A stretch of 36,294 nt of DNA from Oscillospiraceae bacterium. Its GTDB lineage: Bacteria > Bacillota > Clostridia > Oscillospirales > CAG-272. The stretch lies in the NCBI GenBank assembly GCA_015064025.1, contig SVSZ01000011.1:1-36294 (forward strand), read 5' to 3'. The stretch's first letter is position 1, and each line of letters opens with the position of its first letter. This document shows positions 1 to 7,750 of this stretch, one piece after another. The notes under the pieces are model-generated. The model saw only the letters and a list, made by a program, of their open reading frames with translations. It was not told where the DNA came from and made no database searches. The position numbers and the translations under genes were made by a program.

Positions 1-465
1 CTTTTTGATCATCTGCTTGGAAAGCTCCATGGTGGGGATCACCGTTCCCATCGTGTTGATCTCAAGCACGCTCTTGAAGGCGTCCATGTCAATGTCGTAA
101 AGTCCCTTTTGTCCCTCGGGAAGCTCGCCCGAAAGCTCACGCGGGTCGTATTTTGTGATGGTAGGCATTGCCTTAACGTTATTGCCGCCCGCGCCGTTGA
201 TGAGATAATCACAGCCGCCTGCCGCCTCTACGGTCTCTGCAAGCTTTGCAACGGATTTTTGGTCGGTGACGTCGCACACAAAAATCGTGGCAGGTGTGCC
301 GCCGAGAGCGGTGATCTTTTCCGCTGTTTTTTGAAGCTTTTCCTCGGTACGTCCCACGAGGAAGACACGAACCCCTTCAAGGGAGAGTTGGATCGCGATC
401 TCGGAGCAGAGCGTCCCTCCCGCACCCGTGACCACAGCGATCTTGTTTTCAAAGGTCTTGTTCAT
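1..465 (-). CDS. uxuB: SDR-family D-mannonate oxidoreductase (fructuronate reductase), partial
   Basis: Only the N-terminal 155 residues are in the window; the gene continues past the left edge. It starts at the ATG at 465-463. The N-terminus is a Rossmann fold with the nucleotide-binding motif VVTGAGGTLC (residues 11-20). This replaces the usual TGxxxGxG and resembles the GGGGVLC form of Bacillus-type SDR fructuronate reductases (YjmF/UxuB). An NGAGG motif follows near residue 90. The family reduces D-fructuronate to D-mannonate with NADH in the cytoplasm. The start overlaps the uxaC stop (ATGA), so translation is probably coupled, and UxaC makes fructuronate, the expected substrate. The alternative is another sugar-acid SDR. 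The family assignment is firm; the substrate comes from context. Confidence 0.75.
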   Translation of the reverse strand, partial: MNKTFENKIAVVTGAGGTLCSEIAIQLSLEGVRVFLVGRTEEKLQKTAEKITALGGTPATIFVCDVTDQKSVAKLAETVEAAGGCDYLINGAGGNNVKAMPTITKYDPRELSGELPEGQKGLYDIDMDAFKSVLEINTMGTVIPTMELSKQMIKK

Positions 466-1760
466 TGCTTTGCACCTCTTATTTTAATTTTTTCTTTTGC
501 GTTTTCATAGCATATCCTTCGTGCGATCTCTGCTTGCAGAGGGGGAGTAAGAGCCCAATCTCCCTTTGTGTTCTGCGTGTCGATCCAGGAAGCGAGAAGT
601 CTGCGGAAATAATCGTGGCGCACAAAGGAGAGGATGCTTCTGGAGTCGGTCGTCATCCCGATGAAGGCTGAGAGGACGCCGAAGGATGCGATCGAGGAAA
701 GGGTGTGCTCAATGCCGAACGCATGGTCGCACCACCACCATGCGGGCCCTAACTGAACCTTTGACAGAGTGCCATCCTCCGAAAAGGAGCCCTGCATGAC
801 TGCGAGCACAGCTTGATCACTCATATTGAGCGGAAAGAGAACCGTGTCGGGAAGACCGCCGCGCGTCTCCATGCTGCCGAGCAGATCGCAGAGCGCGTCC
901 GTGTCAAAGGACTTTCCCGCGGCGGCATATCCGCCCGCGGGACCTGCCAGACGGGCAAGGCGCTCGCTTGTTTTTCGTTTGGCTCCGATGTGAAGGAGAA
1001 GCGTCCAGCCGCGTGCGGCATATTCCACACCGAGGCGGCAGAGAAGCTCCGCTTTTTTTGCCCCCTGTTCGCCTTCAAAAAATCCCGTGTCCAGAGAGTG
1101 ATCGGCGAAGCGGCAGCCCGCCGCTGAAAATCTGTCCAAAAGAAGGGAGACGGCAGCAATATAGGAATCCGTATCCGTGATTTCTTTGCCCGTTTCCTTC
1201 TTCAAGCGCTCCAGAAGCTTTTCGTCGGGTAAGAGAAGATTGTCGCCGCGTAACGAGGGCGCCGTACTCTTACCATCAAAGCACGAGAGGTCGTCCGTCA
1301 GTGCCGCTACAGGAGACTGATATTCGATGCAGAAGCGGGAGAGGATGGCTTGCGTTGAGTACTCGGAGGAGCGAAGACGCTCGTTTGCCGTGTCCCAGAT
1401 GACGCGTGCCGTATCCTTGCTTGGAAGCTCTTCGATCCCAAAAATGCGAGAGAGCTCCATGCGCGACCAATCGTACACGGGATTTCCCGCAAGGAGGGGG
1501 AAGATCTCGCAGAATTTTGAATACTTTTCAAAGCCCGACGCATCTCCCGTGATGTAATGCTCATCGATTCCGCAGATGCGCATGAGCCTGTGCTTGTACG
1601 GATCGCACGAAAGCCAAATGTCGCAAAGATCCTCATATCGGCGGTCGGCGGCTATGTCCGAGACAGAGATATGATTGTGAAAATCGATCAGCGGCAGATC
1701 CTTGACCGCGTCATAAATGGCACGCGCTCCATTTGTGTGCAGTAGAAAATTCTCTTCCAT
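462..1760 (-). CDS. uxaC: Glucuronate isomerase
   Basis: 432 residues, somewhat shorter than the usual ~465-470. UxaC interconverts D-glucuronate/D-fructuronate and D-galacturonate/D-tagaturonate, the first cytoplasmic step of hexuronate catabolism. Visible hallmarks are the metal-binding motif DFHNH (residues 26-30) of the amidohydrolase-like barrel, a YKHRLMRICGI segment, NPVYDWSRMELSRIFGI near residue 93, the AWWWCDH segment, and the C-terminal signature GMTTDSRSILSFVRHDYFRR. AAAGGAGG precedes the ATG at a normal distance. The gene is first in a minus-strand operon and overlaps the SDR gene by 4 nt. It is transcribed divergently from the AraC-type regulator at 1909, its likely controller. 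Confidence 0.93.
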   Translation of the reverse strand: MEENFLLHTNGARAIYDAVKDLPLIDFHNHISVSDIAADRRYEDLCDIWLSCDPYKHRLMRICGIDEHYITGDASGFEKYSKFCEIFPLLAGNPVYDWSRMELSRIFGIEELPSKDTARVIWDTANERLRSSEYSTQAILSRFCIEYQSPVAALTDDLSCFDGKSTAPSLRGDNLLLPDEKLLERLKKETGKEITDTDSYIAAVSLLLDRFSAAGCRFADHSLDTGFFEGEQGAKKAELLCRLGVEYAARGWTLLLHIGAKRKTSERLARLAGPAGGYAAAGKSFDTDALCDLLGSMETRGGLPDTVLFPLNMSDQAVLAVMQGSFSEDGTLSKVQLGPAWWWCDHAFGIEHTLSSIASFGVLSAFIGMTTDSRSILSFVRHDYFRRLLASWIDTQNTKGDWALTPPLQAEIARRICYENAKEKIKIRGAKQ

Positions 1761-1791
1761 GATATTCCTCCTTTACATACCGTCTTCCCAT

Positions 1792-1820
1792 AGTATAACA
1801 CAATCCAAATCACTCTTCAA
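1792..1820 (-). promoter_or_regulatory. Promoter of the uxaC operon
   Basis: On the minus strand, -35 TTGAAG (1820-1815), a 17-bp spacer and -10 TATACT (1797-1792) preceded by an extended -10 TG. It lies 32-60 bp upstream of the uxaC start. The facing regulator promoter starts 42 bp away. Confidence 0.7.
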
Positions 1821-1862
1821 CCGCATATCCGATATTTTTTAACACGATCCGATCATTTTTTC

Positions 1863-1891
1863 TTGACAAACGCATGCGGAAGATGTAAAAT
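1863..1891 (+). promoter_or_regulatory. Promoter of the AraC-type regulator gene (1909)
   Basis: -35 TTGACA (1863-1868), 17-bp spacer, -10 TAAAAT (1886-1891). The start codon is only 17 nt past the -10, so the leader should be about 11 nt and barely includes the GAGGTG ribosome binding site (1898-1903). Confidence 0.75.
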
Positions 1892-1908
1892 CATGGTGAG
1901 GTGATGAT

Positions 1909-2685
1909 ATGAAATTTCGGTATGATTTGCAGGAACCAAGCTTTACAGTCCGAAGCATTGACATTCAAAACGTGACAAGATCGAAAAATTACAGGCATTT
2001 CGTCCGTCAGGGACGCATCAAGCACGGCTTTATCTACACAGTACGGGGCAAGATGCGCAATACGTTCTCGTACGGAGAGCGGAAAACGATTGACGTCGGT
2101 GCGGGGGAGCTGATCTTTATTCCCAAGGGCTGTGTTTATACGGGAACGTATATGGAAGAGGGAACGGAGATCAAGATCGTGCAGTTTGAGATTGCGGAGG
2201 GAGAGCTCCCCGAATATCTCGCATCCCCCGTCAAGCTCGAGCTCCCGAATGCAGGAGAGCTGATGGAGGCGTTTTTTGTACCCACGGAGCATCATACCCA
2301 CAATCACCCGTTTTATCATTTTTCCTGCCTTTATAACCTTTTGTGGCAGATCGATGAAAATTATGCCCGTATTCCAAAGAAATACAAAAAACTTCAAGCT
2401 GCGTTTCTTGAGATCGTTGAGCACTGGGACCGAAACGAGACCGTTGCCTATTATGCCTCACTTTGCGACATGAGCGAAGCAAATTTCCGAAGACTATTTC
2501 GGGAGTACACGGGAAAGTCTCCCATAGAATACCGTAACGAGCTACGGCTCGTGAATGCGCAAAGCAAGCTGCGGAGCGGAGAGTACAACGTATCCGAGGC
2601 GGCAACGCTGTGCGGCTTTTCCAATCTTTCTTTTTTCATACGCCTGTATAAAAAGAAATTCGGCTATACGCCGAAAAAGGAATAA
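1909..2685 (+). CDS. AraC-family transcriptional regulator, probably of uronate genes
   Basis: 258 residues. The N-terminal half (~20-110) is a cupin-like sensor domain with the pattern of AraC ligand-binding domains (GELIFIPKGCVYTG near residue 65). The C-terminal ~100 residues carry two helix-turn-helix units: YYASLCDMSEANFRRLFREY and, near the end, AATLCGFSNLSFFIRLYKKK followed by FGYTP, a classical AraC signature. GAGGTG lies 5 nt before the ATG. It is divergent from uxaC, and local AraC regulators commonly control the adjacent catabolic operon, so a uronate or a derived glycan intermediate is the likely inducer (inference). A strong hairpin follows its 3' end. Confidence 0.9.
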   Translation: MKFRYDLQEPSFTVRSIDIQNVTRSKNYRHFVRQGRIKHGFIYTVRGKMRNTFSYGERKTIDVGAGELIFIPKGCVYTGTYMEEGTEIKIVQFEIAEGELPEYLASPVKLELPNAGELMEAFFVPTEHHTHNHPFYHFSCLYNLLWQIDENYARIPKKYKKLQAAFLEIVEHWDRNETVAYYASLCDMSEANFRRLFREYTGKSPIEYRNELRLVNAQSKLRSGEYNVSEAATLCGFSNLSFFIRLYKKKFGYTPKKE

Positions 2686-2730
2686 TATTAAAGCGCGTTA
2701 ATTTTAACGGCTTTCGAAAAATCAAATCTT

Positions 2731-2776
2731 AAAAATCTCTTCGCACGTGCGTTTAGTGCTTGCGAAGAGATTTTTT
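2731..2776 (+). terminator. Rho-independent terminator after the AraC gene
   Basis: The arms AAATCTCTTCGCA and TGCGAAGAGATTT flank a loop and are followed by a T run ending at 2776. The end of the T run sits directly against the next promoter (-35 begins at 2778). Confidence 0.85.
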
Positions 2777-2777
2777 G

Positions 2778-2806
2778 TTGACATCCTTGCGGGAATGTGA
2801 TAAAAT
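2778..2806 (+). promoter_or_regulatory. Promoter of the 2840-7707 operon
   Basis: -35 TTGACA (2778-2783), 17-bp spacer, -10 TAAAAT (2801-2806) with extended -10 TG. It lies 34 bp upstream of the ATG at 2840 and is insulated from the preceding gene by the adjacent terminator. Confidence 0.8.
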
Positions 2807-2839
2807 GAACGGGAAATAAAATGTGCGGGAGGAAATACG

Positions 2840-3661
2840 ATGCTGCCGACAATGAATATTGGGGATCTCAAGGTGTCCCGTCTGATCGTGGGGAGCAATC
2901 CCTTTACGGGAAAATCCCATCTTGACCGAGAAACGGATGCGGATATGCTGGATCACTACACAGAGGAGCGTATTTTTTCCATGCTGGAGAGATGTGAGGC
3001 TGTGGGAATCAACGCTGTGCAGTCGCGCGGAAGCATGCCCGTGATGGGGCTGTTGAAAAAATATCGCGATCTTGGCGGAAATCTTTTGTGGCTGGCACAA
3101 ACGGGAAAGGATCTTTCTACGTTCTCGGAGGAGCTTGACGAAATGATGAAATACAAGCCCTCGGCGATCTGTATTCACGGCGAGCTTTCGGATTTTCTCT
3201 ATCTGAACGGAATGCTTGACCGTCTTGAGGGGCTGTTGGAGCAGATGCGTCGCAAAAACCTGCCCGTGGGGATCTGCTCGCATTTTCCTGAGGTGTTGAT
3301 CTATGCCGAGGAGCACGGGATCTGCCCCGATTATTACATGGCGTCGGTTTTTAATCTCTTTCTTCCCGACCCTAAGCGTGGGGAGAGCACTCCCGGGGAG
3401 CGCTTCGATATATCCGACGTACCGCGGATGTACGAGGTCATCCGCTCACTTTCGGCGCCTACCGTAGCACTCAAGATCCTGGGTGCGGGACGCCGCTGTG
3501 CGGATCAGAATGAGGTAAAGAATGCTTTCATAGAAGCATTCTCTTCCATGAAAGTGGGTGACGGGGTGCTCGTCGGAATGTTTGACAAGTACGTCGATCA
3601 GGTGCGACTGAATGCGGAGTATACCGCCGAGGCGATCCGCTTGGCTGAGAGCAAAAGATGA
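2840..3661 (+). CDS. TIM-barrel-like protein of unknown function
   Basis: 273 residues with no signal peptide or membrane segment. The N-terminus (GDLKVSRLIVGSNPFTG) resembles the first strand of aldo/keto-reductase-like barrels. Alternating strand/helix segments follow (LLWLAQTG, AICIHGE, LPVGICSHF, VALKILGAG), consistent with a (beta/alpha)8 barrel. I cannot identify the AKR catalytic Tyr/Lys/His set, so oxidoreductase activity is not claimed. It is first in an operon, behind a strong promoter, with GGGAGGAAA before the ATG. Its stop overlaps the start of the FliB-like gene (ATGA), so the two are probably translationally coupled. A sugar-related isomerase or reductase would suit the neighbourhood, but this is only a guess. 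Confidence 0.75.
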   Translation: MLPTMNIGDLKVSRLIVGSNPFTGKSHLDRETDADMLDHYTEERIFSMLERCEAVGINAVQSRGSMPVMGLLKKYRDLGGNLLWLAQTGKDLSTFSEELDEMMKYKPSAICIHGELSDFLYLNGMLDRLEGLLEQMRRKNLPVGICSHFPEVLIYAEEHGICPDYYMASVFNLFLPDPKRGESTPGERFDISDVPRMYEVIRSLSAPTVALKILGAGRRCADQNEVKNAFIEAFSSMKVGDGVLVGMFDKYVDQVRLNAEYTAEAIRLAESKR

Positions 3662-4578
3662 GGCGTGCCGTGAAGCTATACGCGCCGTGTTATTATAAAA
3701 AGTTTACATGCGTTGCCGACAGATGTCGGCACAGCTGCTGTATCGGCTGGGAGATCGACGTGGATGAGGACACGCTGGAACGCTACCGTGCTCTTCCCGC
3801 AGACTGCGGAAAGGAGATACTGCAAAGCATTGATACAGAGGACTGTCCGCATTTCAGACTTACAAAGGGGGAGCGGTGCCCACATCTTGACGGACGGGGG
3901 TTATGTAAGATCATTCTCTCTCTTGGCGAGGATTTTCTGTGCGACATTTGTCGCGAGCATCCGCGCTTTTATCACGTAACCTCCCGTGCAATGGAGGTGG
4001 GGATCGGAATGTCTTGCGAGGAGGCAAGCCGTCTGATCCTTACGGAAGAGGCATATTGGGACTTTTGTGAGATAGGGGACGTTGATGGGGAGAATGATCT
4101 TTCCGAGTTTGATGCATGTGCTCTGAGACATGCTATCTATGCGTGCCTTTCCGAAACGGCTCTTCCGTACGGGGAGCGCTTGAAGCGCTTGCGGAAGGAG
4201 TACGGCGTTACTCCGAGCCGATATTCGGACAGCGCATGGAGAGAGCTTCTTTCTTCCCTTGAATATCTCGATGGGGAGCACAGAGCTCTGTTTGGCTGTT
4301 ATTCCTCGGCGGCAAAGGTGTCCTGCGGACAGGAGATATGGCTTGAGCGTGCGCTTGCGTATTTTATCTTCCGTCACTGTTCGGATGCATGCGACAAAGA
4401 GAGCTTTCGCGCCTCCCTTGGGCTGGCGCTGTTTTTTGAACGCTTGTTCGCGTCCATGATAGAGACACAAGGGGAGTGCACCCTGTCGGATGCCGTGATT
4501 CTTGCGCGGATCCTTTCGGAGGAGCTTGAATACTCGGAAGAAAACACCGAGGCGATCAAGAGCTTTTTCTTGAATTAA
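3658..4578 (+). CDS. FliB-like Cys-rich protein (flagellin lysine-N-methylase family)
   Basis: 306 residues. The N-terminal third has the cysteine pattern of the FliB/YkgJ-like family: C11, C18, C23, C27-C28 (FTCVADRCRHSCCIGWEID), then CPHF, CPHLDGRGLC and LCDICREHPRFY, suggesting a metal or iron-sulfur site. In Salmonella, FliB methylates surface lysines of flagellin. No flagellar gene is in this window, and many Clostridia carry such proteins away from flagellar loci, so the substrate is open. The C-terminal half is helical with no recognised motif. It overlaps the upstream gene by 4 nt. Family assignment is good; function is uncertain. Confidence 0.8.
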   Translation: MRRAVKLYAPCYYKKFTCVADRCRHSCCIGWEIDVDEDTLERYRALPADCGKEILQSIDTEDCPHFRLTKGERCPHLDGRGLCKIILSLGEDFLCDICREHPRFYHVTSRAMEVGIGMSCEEASRLILTEEAYWDFCEIGDVDGENDLSEFDACALRHAIYACLSETALPYGERLKRLRKEYGVTPSRYSDSAWRELLSSLEYLDGEHRALFGCYSSAAKVSCGQEIWLERALAYFIFRHCSDACDKESFRASLGLALFFERLFASMIETQGECTLSDAVILARILSEELEYSEENTEAIKSFFLN

Positions 4579-4635
4579 AAAAGAGGAACGGATAGGGCTT
4601 CGGCTCTTACGTTGACGGTAGTGAGGTGTGTACAA

Positions 4636-5352
4636 ATGAACGCAGATGCGATTATTTTTGATAAGGACGGAACCCTGCTTGATTTTGATGCGTTCTGGGG
4701 CTGTGTGACACGGCAGGCAATGGAGCGATTGCTTTCGGATCTTTCTGCCAAGGACGTTCCCATGGAGGAAATTTTGGAGGCGTTCGGCGTGCATGACGGC
4801 GTGACGGATATCGACGGCGTGCTTTGCAAAGGGACGTATGCCGAGATGGGAGAGATCACTTATGAGATCCTGCACGCGCACGGCTGCAAGGTATCTCTTG
4901 AAGAGGTGCAGCGGCGGATCGTTGACGTGTACAACGAAAGCATCGGGGCGGGGGAGATCAAGCCTACAGATCCGAATCTTAGCAAGGTCTTGGCTGAGCT
5001 GAAGGCGCGCGGAAAGAAATTGGCGCTTGTGACAACGGACAACGAGGTGATCACAGGGAAATGTCTGAGTGCACTCGGCGTGTGCGGGCTTTTTGATAAA
5101 ATTTATACCGACGACGGGAAAACGCCGAAAAAGCCGGACCCCTTCTGCGCGAAGGATTTTTGTGAACGCATGGGAGTTGACGCCTCACGCGTCGTCATGG
5201 TGGGGGATACTGCGACCGACGTGCGATTTGCAAGAAATGCGGGTATTTCCGTCATCATTCTTGCAAAGGACGAAAAAAGCAAGGGGTGCCTGTCGTCGCA
5301 AGCTGATGCGGTGATCGAGCGTATTTCCTCGCTGTTGCAGGTCGTTTCTTAA
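4636..5352 (+). CDS. HAD-superfamily phosphatase (phosphoglycolate-phosphatase-like)
   Basis: 238 residues from the ATG at 4636, chosen because GAGGTG (4623-4628) lies 7 nt upstream; an in-frame TTG at 4612 has no good site. All HAD motifs are present: I, FDKDGTLLD with nucleophile D9 and general acid D11; II, LVTTDN; III, the lysine in KTPKKPDP; IV, GDTATD. The insert between motifs I and II is a helical C1 cap. The last segment (NAGISVIIL) is typical of Gph-like enzymes. The family hydrolyses small phosphate monoesters in the cytoplasm. The substrate is not deducible, though a sugar phosphate would fit. It sits 57 nt after the FliB-like gene and 59 nt before the glycyl radical enzyme. Confidence 0.88.
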   Translation: MNADAIIFDKDGTLLDFDAFWGCVTRQAMERLLSDLSAKDVPMEEILEAFGVHDGVTDIDGVLCKGTYAEMGEITYEILHAHGCKVSLEEVQRRIVDVYNESIGAGEIKPTDPNLSKVLAELKARGKKLALVTTDNEVITGKCLSALGVCGLFDKIYTDDGKTPKKPDPFCAKDFCERMGVDASRVVMVGDTATDVRFARNAGISVIILAKDEKSKGCLSSQADAVIERISSLLQVVS

Positions 5353-5411
5353 GTTCTTTGGAGCACGTTTCCGTTTTGGATGGGGGAGTGCGGTGGCACG
5401 GAGGTGAGAGC

Positions 5412-7502
5412 ATGGAAAGATTGAAAAGGCTTAGACAACAGGCTTTGAATTTTTCTCACTGTAAGGATGAGTTCTATTACAGATTTTATAAAGCGTATGA
5501 GCAAAACGCGCATCTTGGACGTTATGAAAGATACGCGGAGTCGTTTTATACTACCTTCTCGGGATTGACACCCTGTATTTCGGAGGGGGAGTTGATCGTT
5601 GGGAAGCTTGACGGTATTCTCTCGGGAGATGAGGCGGCAGAATGGGAGAGTACCTACCGCGACGTAGCGCGGACGCGATGTGACGGGGCAGGTGGCGGAC
5701 AGGATTCGCACATGGCATTTGATTACGAAAAGCTCCTGTCCCTCGGTATTGTCGGTGTGATCGGAGAGATCGATCGATATCTTTTGGATCGCGACGCGGA
5801 GAGTGCCGCTTATTACAGGTGCTGCCGTCGCTGTCTGATGGCGGTGGCGGAGCATGCCAAACGGTATGCCGCGCTTGCATCCGAGCTTGCGGAGAGTGAA
5901 ACGGATTCTGTGCGCGCTGAGGAGCTTCGTCTTCTTTCACGTGTTTGCGAAAGAGTACCGATGTATCCCGCACGGGATTTTTACGAGGCTTTGCAGTCGG
6001 TGCATTTCATGACGTATGTGATCTCACTCAATCCTTTCCGCTTCTGTCCGCAACAGTTTCAGCTGGGACGCCCCGACCGCTATTTGCTTCCCTATTATGA
6101 AAGAGATACAAGGGAAGGGAGGATCTCGCGCGAGCGAGCACAGCTTCTTCTGGATTGCCTCGGCATCCAGATCAATAACCGTGTTCCCGCGGGGCTTTCC
6201 TCGGGGTATCTGGTTGGCGGCAGGGATGAAGACGGCAGTGTTGTAGCCAACGATCTGACGCGGATGTGTATGCAGGTCGTTTCTGACGTTCGTTTGGTCT
6301 ATCCCGCAGTGGGGCTTTGTTATGTGGAGGATATGCCATCGGATTGCCTTTCCATGGCTTGCGAAATCCTATCACACGGCTGCTCCCATCCCGCGATCTT
6401 CAATGATGACGTCATTGCCGAGGGTCTGATATCGTGGGGCGTTCCCAAAAAGGACGCGCGCAGCTACATCCACAGCACCTGTGTGGAGATCACCCCCATT
6501 GCCGCATCAAACGTGTGGGTAGCAAGCCCGTACACCAATATGGTGGGACTGCTTCTCGAAGCAATGGATGGGGAATACGAAAGCTATGAGGCGCTTTTTG
6601 CAGCGCTTCTTGAGCGTCTTGATCGGCGAATTGAGCAAAACTTTGCCACAGAACGAAAAAAGCGAGAGGTGAGAGCGCAGAACAGCCTCAACCCGCTTCT
6701 TTCCTGCTTTGTCAACGACTGCCTTGCAAAGGGGAAGGATATTGAGGCAGGCGGTGCGCGGTATAACTGGATCATGCCGAGCTTTGTCGGTATGGCGAAT
6801 CTTGTCGATTCGCTTTACGCCTTGAAGAGTGTTGTTTACGATGAACGGCGACTTTCTCTCGGACAGCTCCGCGAGATCCTTGCACATAATTTCGAAGGTG
6901 CTGAGGCGCTTCGTCTGGAGCTCCTTGAAAGACTTCCGAAATACGGAAACAACGACGATGCGGTGGACGGTTATTTTGAGGTGCTGATCGATCACATTGT
7001 CAAAAAATGCAGATCCCTGACGGGCGAGGATGCTTCACGCGCCTTGATCCCCAGTGTCTTCTGCTGGCAGATGCACGAATACTTCGGGCGGCGGACCGGG
7101 GCGACCCCCGATGGCCGTGTTGCGGGATTTCCCCTCGGTGACGGCTCGGGTCCCTGCCAGGGTAGGGAACGATTGGGACCGACCGCCTCGGTGCTTTCCT
7201 CCACTAAGTGGGAGCACCGCGATCTCATAGGTGGCGTTGCCGTCAACATGAAATTTTCCAAGAGCACGCTCGGAAGAGATTCACTTGCTGCCATGGAGAG
7301 CCTCATTAAGGCGTATATGGCACGCGGCGGCTTTGAAATGCAGATCAACGTTACCGACAGAGATACGTTGCTCCGTGCACAGGAGACGCCTGCGGCATAC
7401 CGTGATCTTGTGGTGCGCATCGGCGGCTACAGCGACTATTTTACAAGACTTTCAACCGAGATGCAGGAGGAGCTGATCCTGCGTACCGAGCACAAAATCT
7501 GA
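5412..7502 (+). CDS. Glycyl radical enzyme (PFL-like, C-x-E lyase/dehydratase class)
   Basis: 696 residues from the ATG at 5412 (GGAGGTG 7 nt upstream; an upstream in-frame TTG at 5358 lacks a site). It is smaller than most family members (~760-850). The thiyl-radical cysteine is C357 in HSTCVE, with E359 as the possible general base. This C-x-E arrangement marks the dehydratase/lyase branch (glycerol dehydratase, choline TMA-lyase and relatives), not pyruvate formate-lyase, which has Cys-Cys. The radical glycine is G672 in RIGGYSDYF near the C-terminus. Activity would need a radical-SAM activase; none is in the window. Usual relatives have GCVE, while here Gly is replaced by Thr. It shares a plus-strand run with a HAD phosphatase and a barrel protein. 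Substrate unknown. Confidence 0.9.
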   Translation: MERLKRLRQQALNFSHCKDEFYYRFYKAYEQNAHLGRYERYAESFYTTFSGLTPCISEGELIVGKLDGILSGDEAAEWESTYRDVARTRCDGAGGGQDSHMAFDYEKLLSLGIVGVIGEIDRYLLDRDAESAAYYRCCRRCLMAVAEHAKRYAALASELAESETDSVRAEELRLLSRVCERVPMYPARDFYEALQSVHFMTYVISLNPFRFCPQQFQLGRPDRYLLPYYERDTREGRISRERAQLLLDCLGIQINNRVPAGLSSGYLVGGRDEDGSVVANDLTRMCMQVVSDVRLVYPAVGLCYVEDMPSDCLSMACEILSHGCSHPAIFNDDVIAEGLISWGVPKKDARSYIHSTCVEITPIAASNVWVASPYTNMVGLLLEAMDGEYESYEALFAALLERLDRRIEQNFATERKKREVRAQNSLNPLLSCFVNDCLAKGKDIEAGGARYNWIMPSFVGMANLVDSLYALKSVVYDERRLSLGQLREILAHNFEGAEALRLELLERLPKYGNNDDAVDGYFEVLIDHIVKKCRSLTGEDASRALIPSVFCWQMHEYFGRRTGATPDGRVAGFPLGDGSGPCQGRERLGPTASVLSSTKWEHRDLIGGVAVNMKFSKSTLGRDSLAAMESLIKAYMARGGFEMQINVTDRDTLLRAQETPAAYRDLVVRIGGYSDYFTRLSTEMQEELILRTEHKI

Positions 7503-7539
7503 TGATTAATATTCGCTCGGTGACTTTATTTATCAGGGG

Positions 7540-7707
7540 ATGAGGGGCAAGCACCTGCCCGCCGATTTTCTGCGTGCACAGGGGCTGACGCACGTTGTGG
7601 GGAATGGGGAAGCAGGAGAGATCTGCAAGCTTCTTGATTCACTCAGCCGTCCGTACAGCACGGCGTTCACCCTTCGCGATGACGGAATGATCGTGCTTGA
7701 GCTATAA
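7540..7707 (+). CDS. Small hypothetical protein (55 aa)
   Basis: An ATG at 7540 opens a 55-residue frame ending EMIVLEL-like (GMIVLEL) just before a strong terminator. I recognise no family. The start is doubtful: there is no clear ribosome binding site. A 13-codon frame beginning at 7502, which overlaps the stop of the glycyl radical enzyme gene (TGATG), ends at 7543, overlapping this ATG. The frame also stays open upstream of the ATG to 7510 with protein-like residues (LGDFIYQG). It could therefore be a frameshifted or decayed gene end, or a translationally coupled small protein. It is kept as a low-confidence gene because it fills the gap between the last operon gene and the terminator. 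Confidence 0.35.
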   Translation: MRGKHLPADFLRAQGLTHVVGNGEAGEICKLLDSLSRPYSTAFTLRDDGMIVLEL

Positions 7708-7750
7708 AAATTGCGCCGAATGCATCTGTTCTGCATTCGGCGCAATTTTT
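7706..7750. terminator. Bidirectional terminator between convergent genes
   Basis: Perfect 19-bp inverted repeat (7706-7724 with 7732-7750) around a 7-nt loop. The arms begin with AAAAA and end with TTTTT, so it can terminate both strands. It overlaps the stop codons of both flanking frames (TAA at 7705-7707 on plus; TAA at 7751-7749 on minus). Confidence 0.9.

Noticed and set aside
4612-4635. TTG at 4612 as start of the HAD phosphatase
   Set aside because: No ribosome binding site at a proper distance; the ATG at 4636 has GAGGTG and begins just before the catalytic motif as in relatives.
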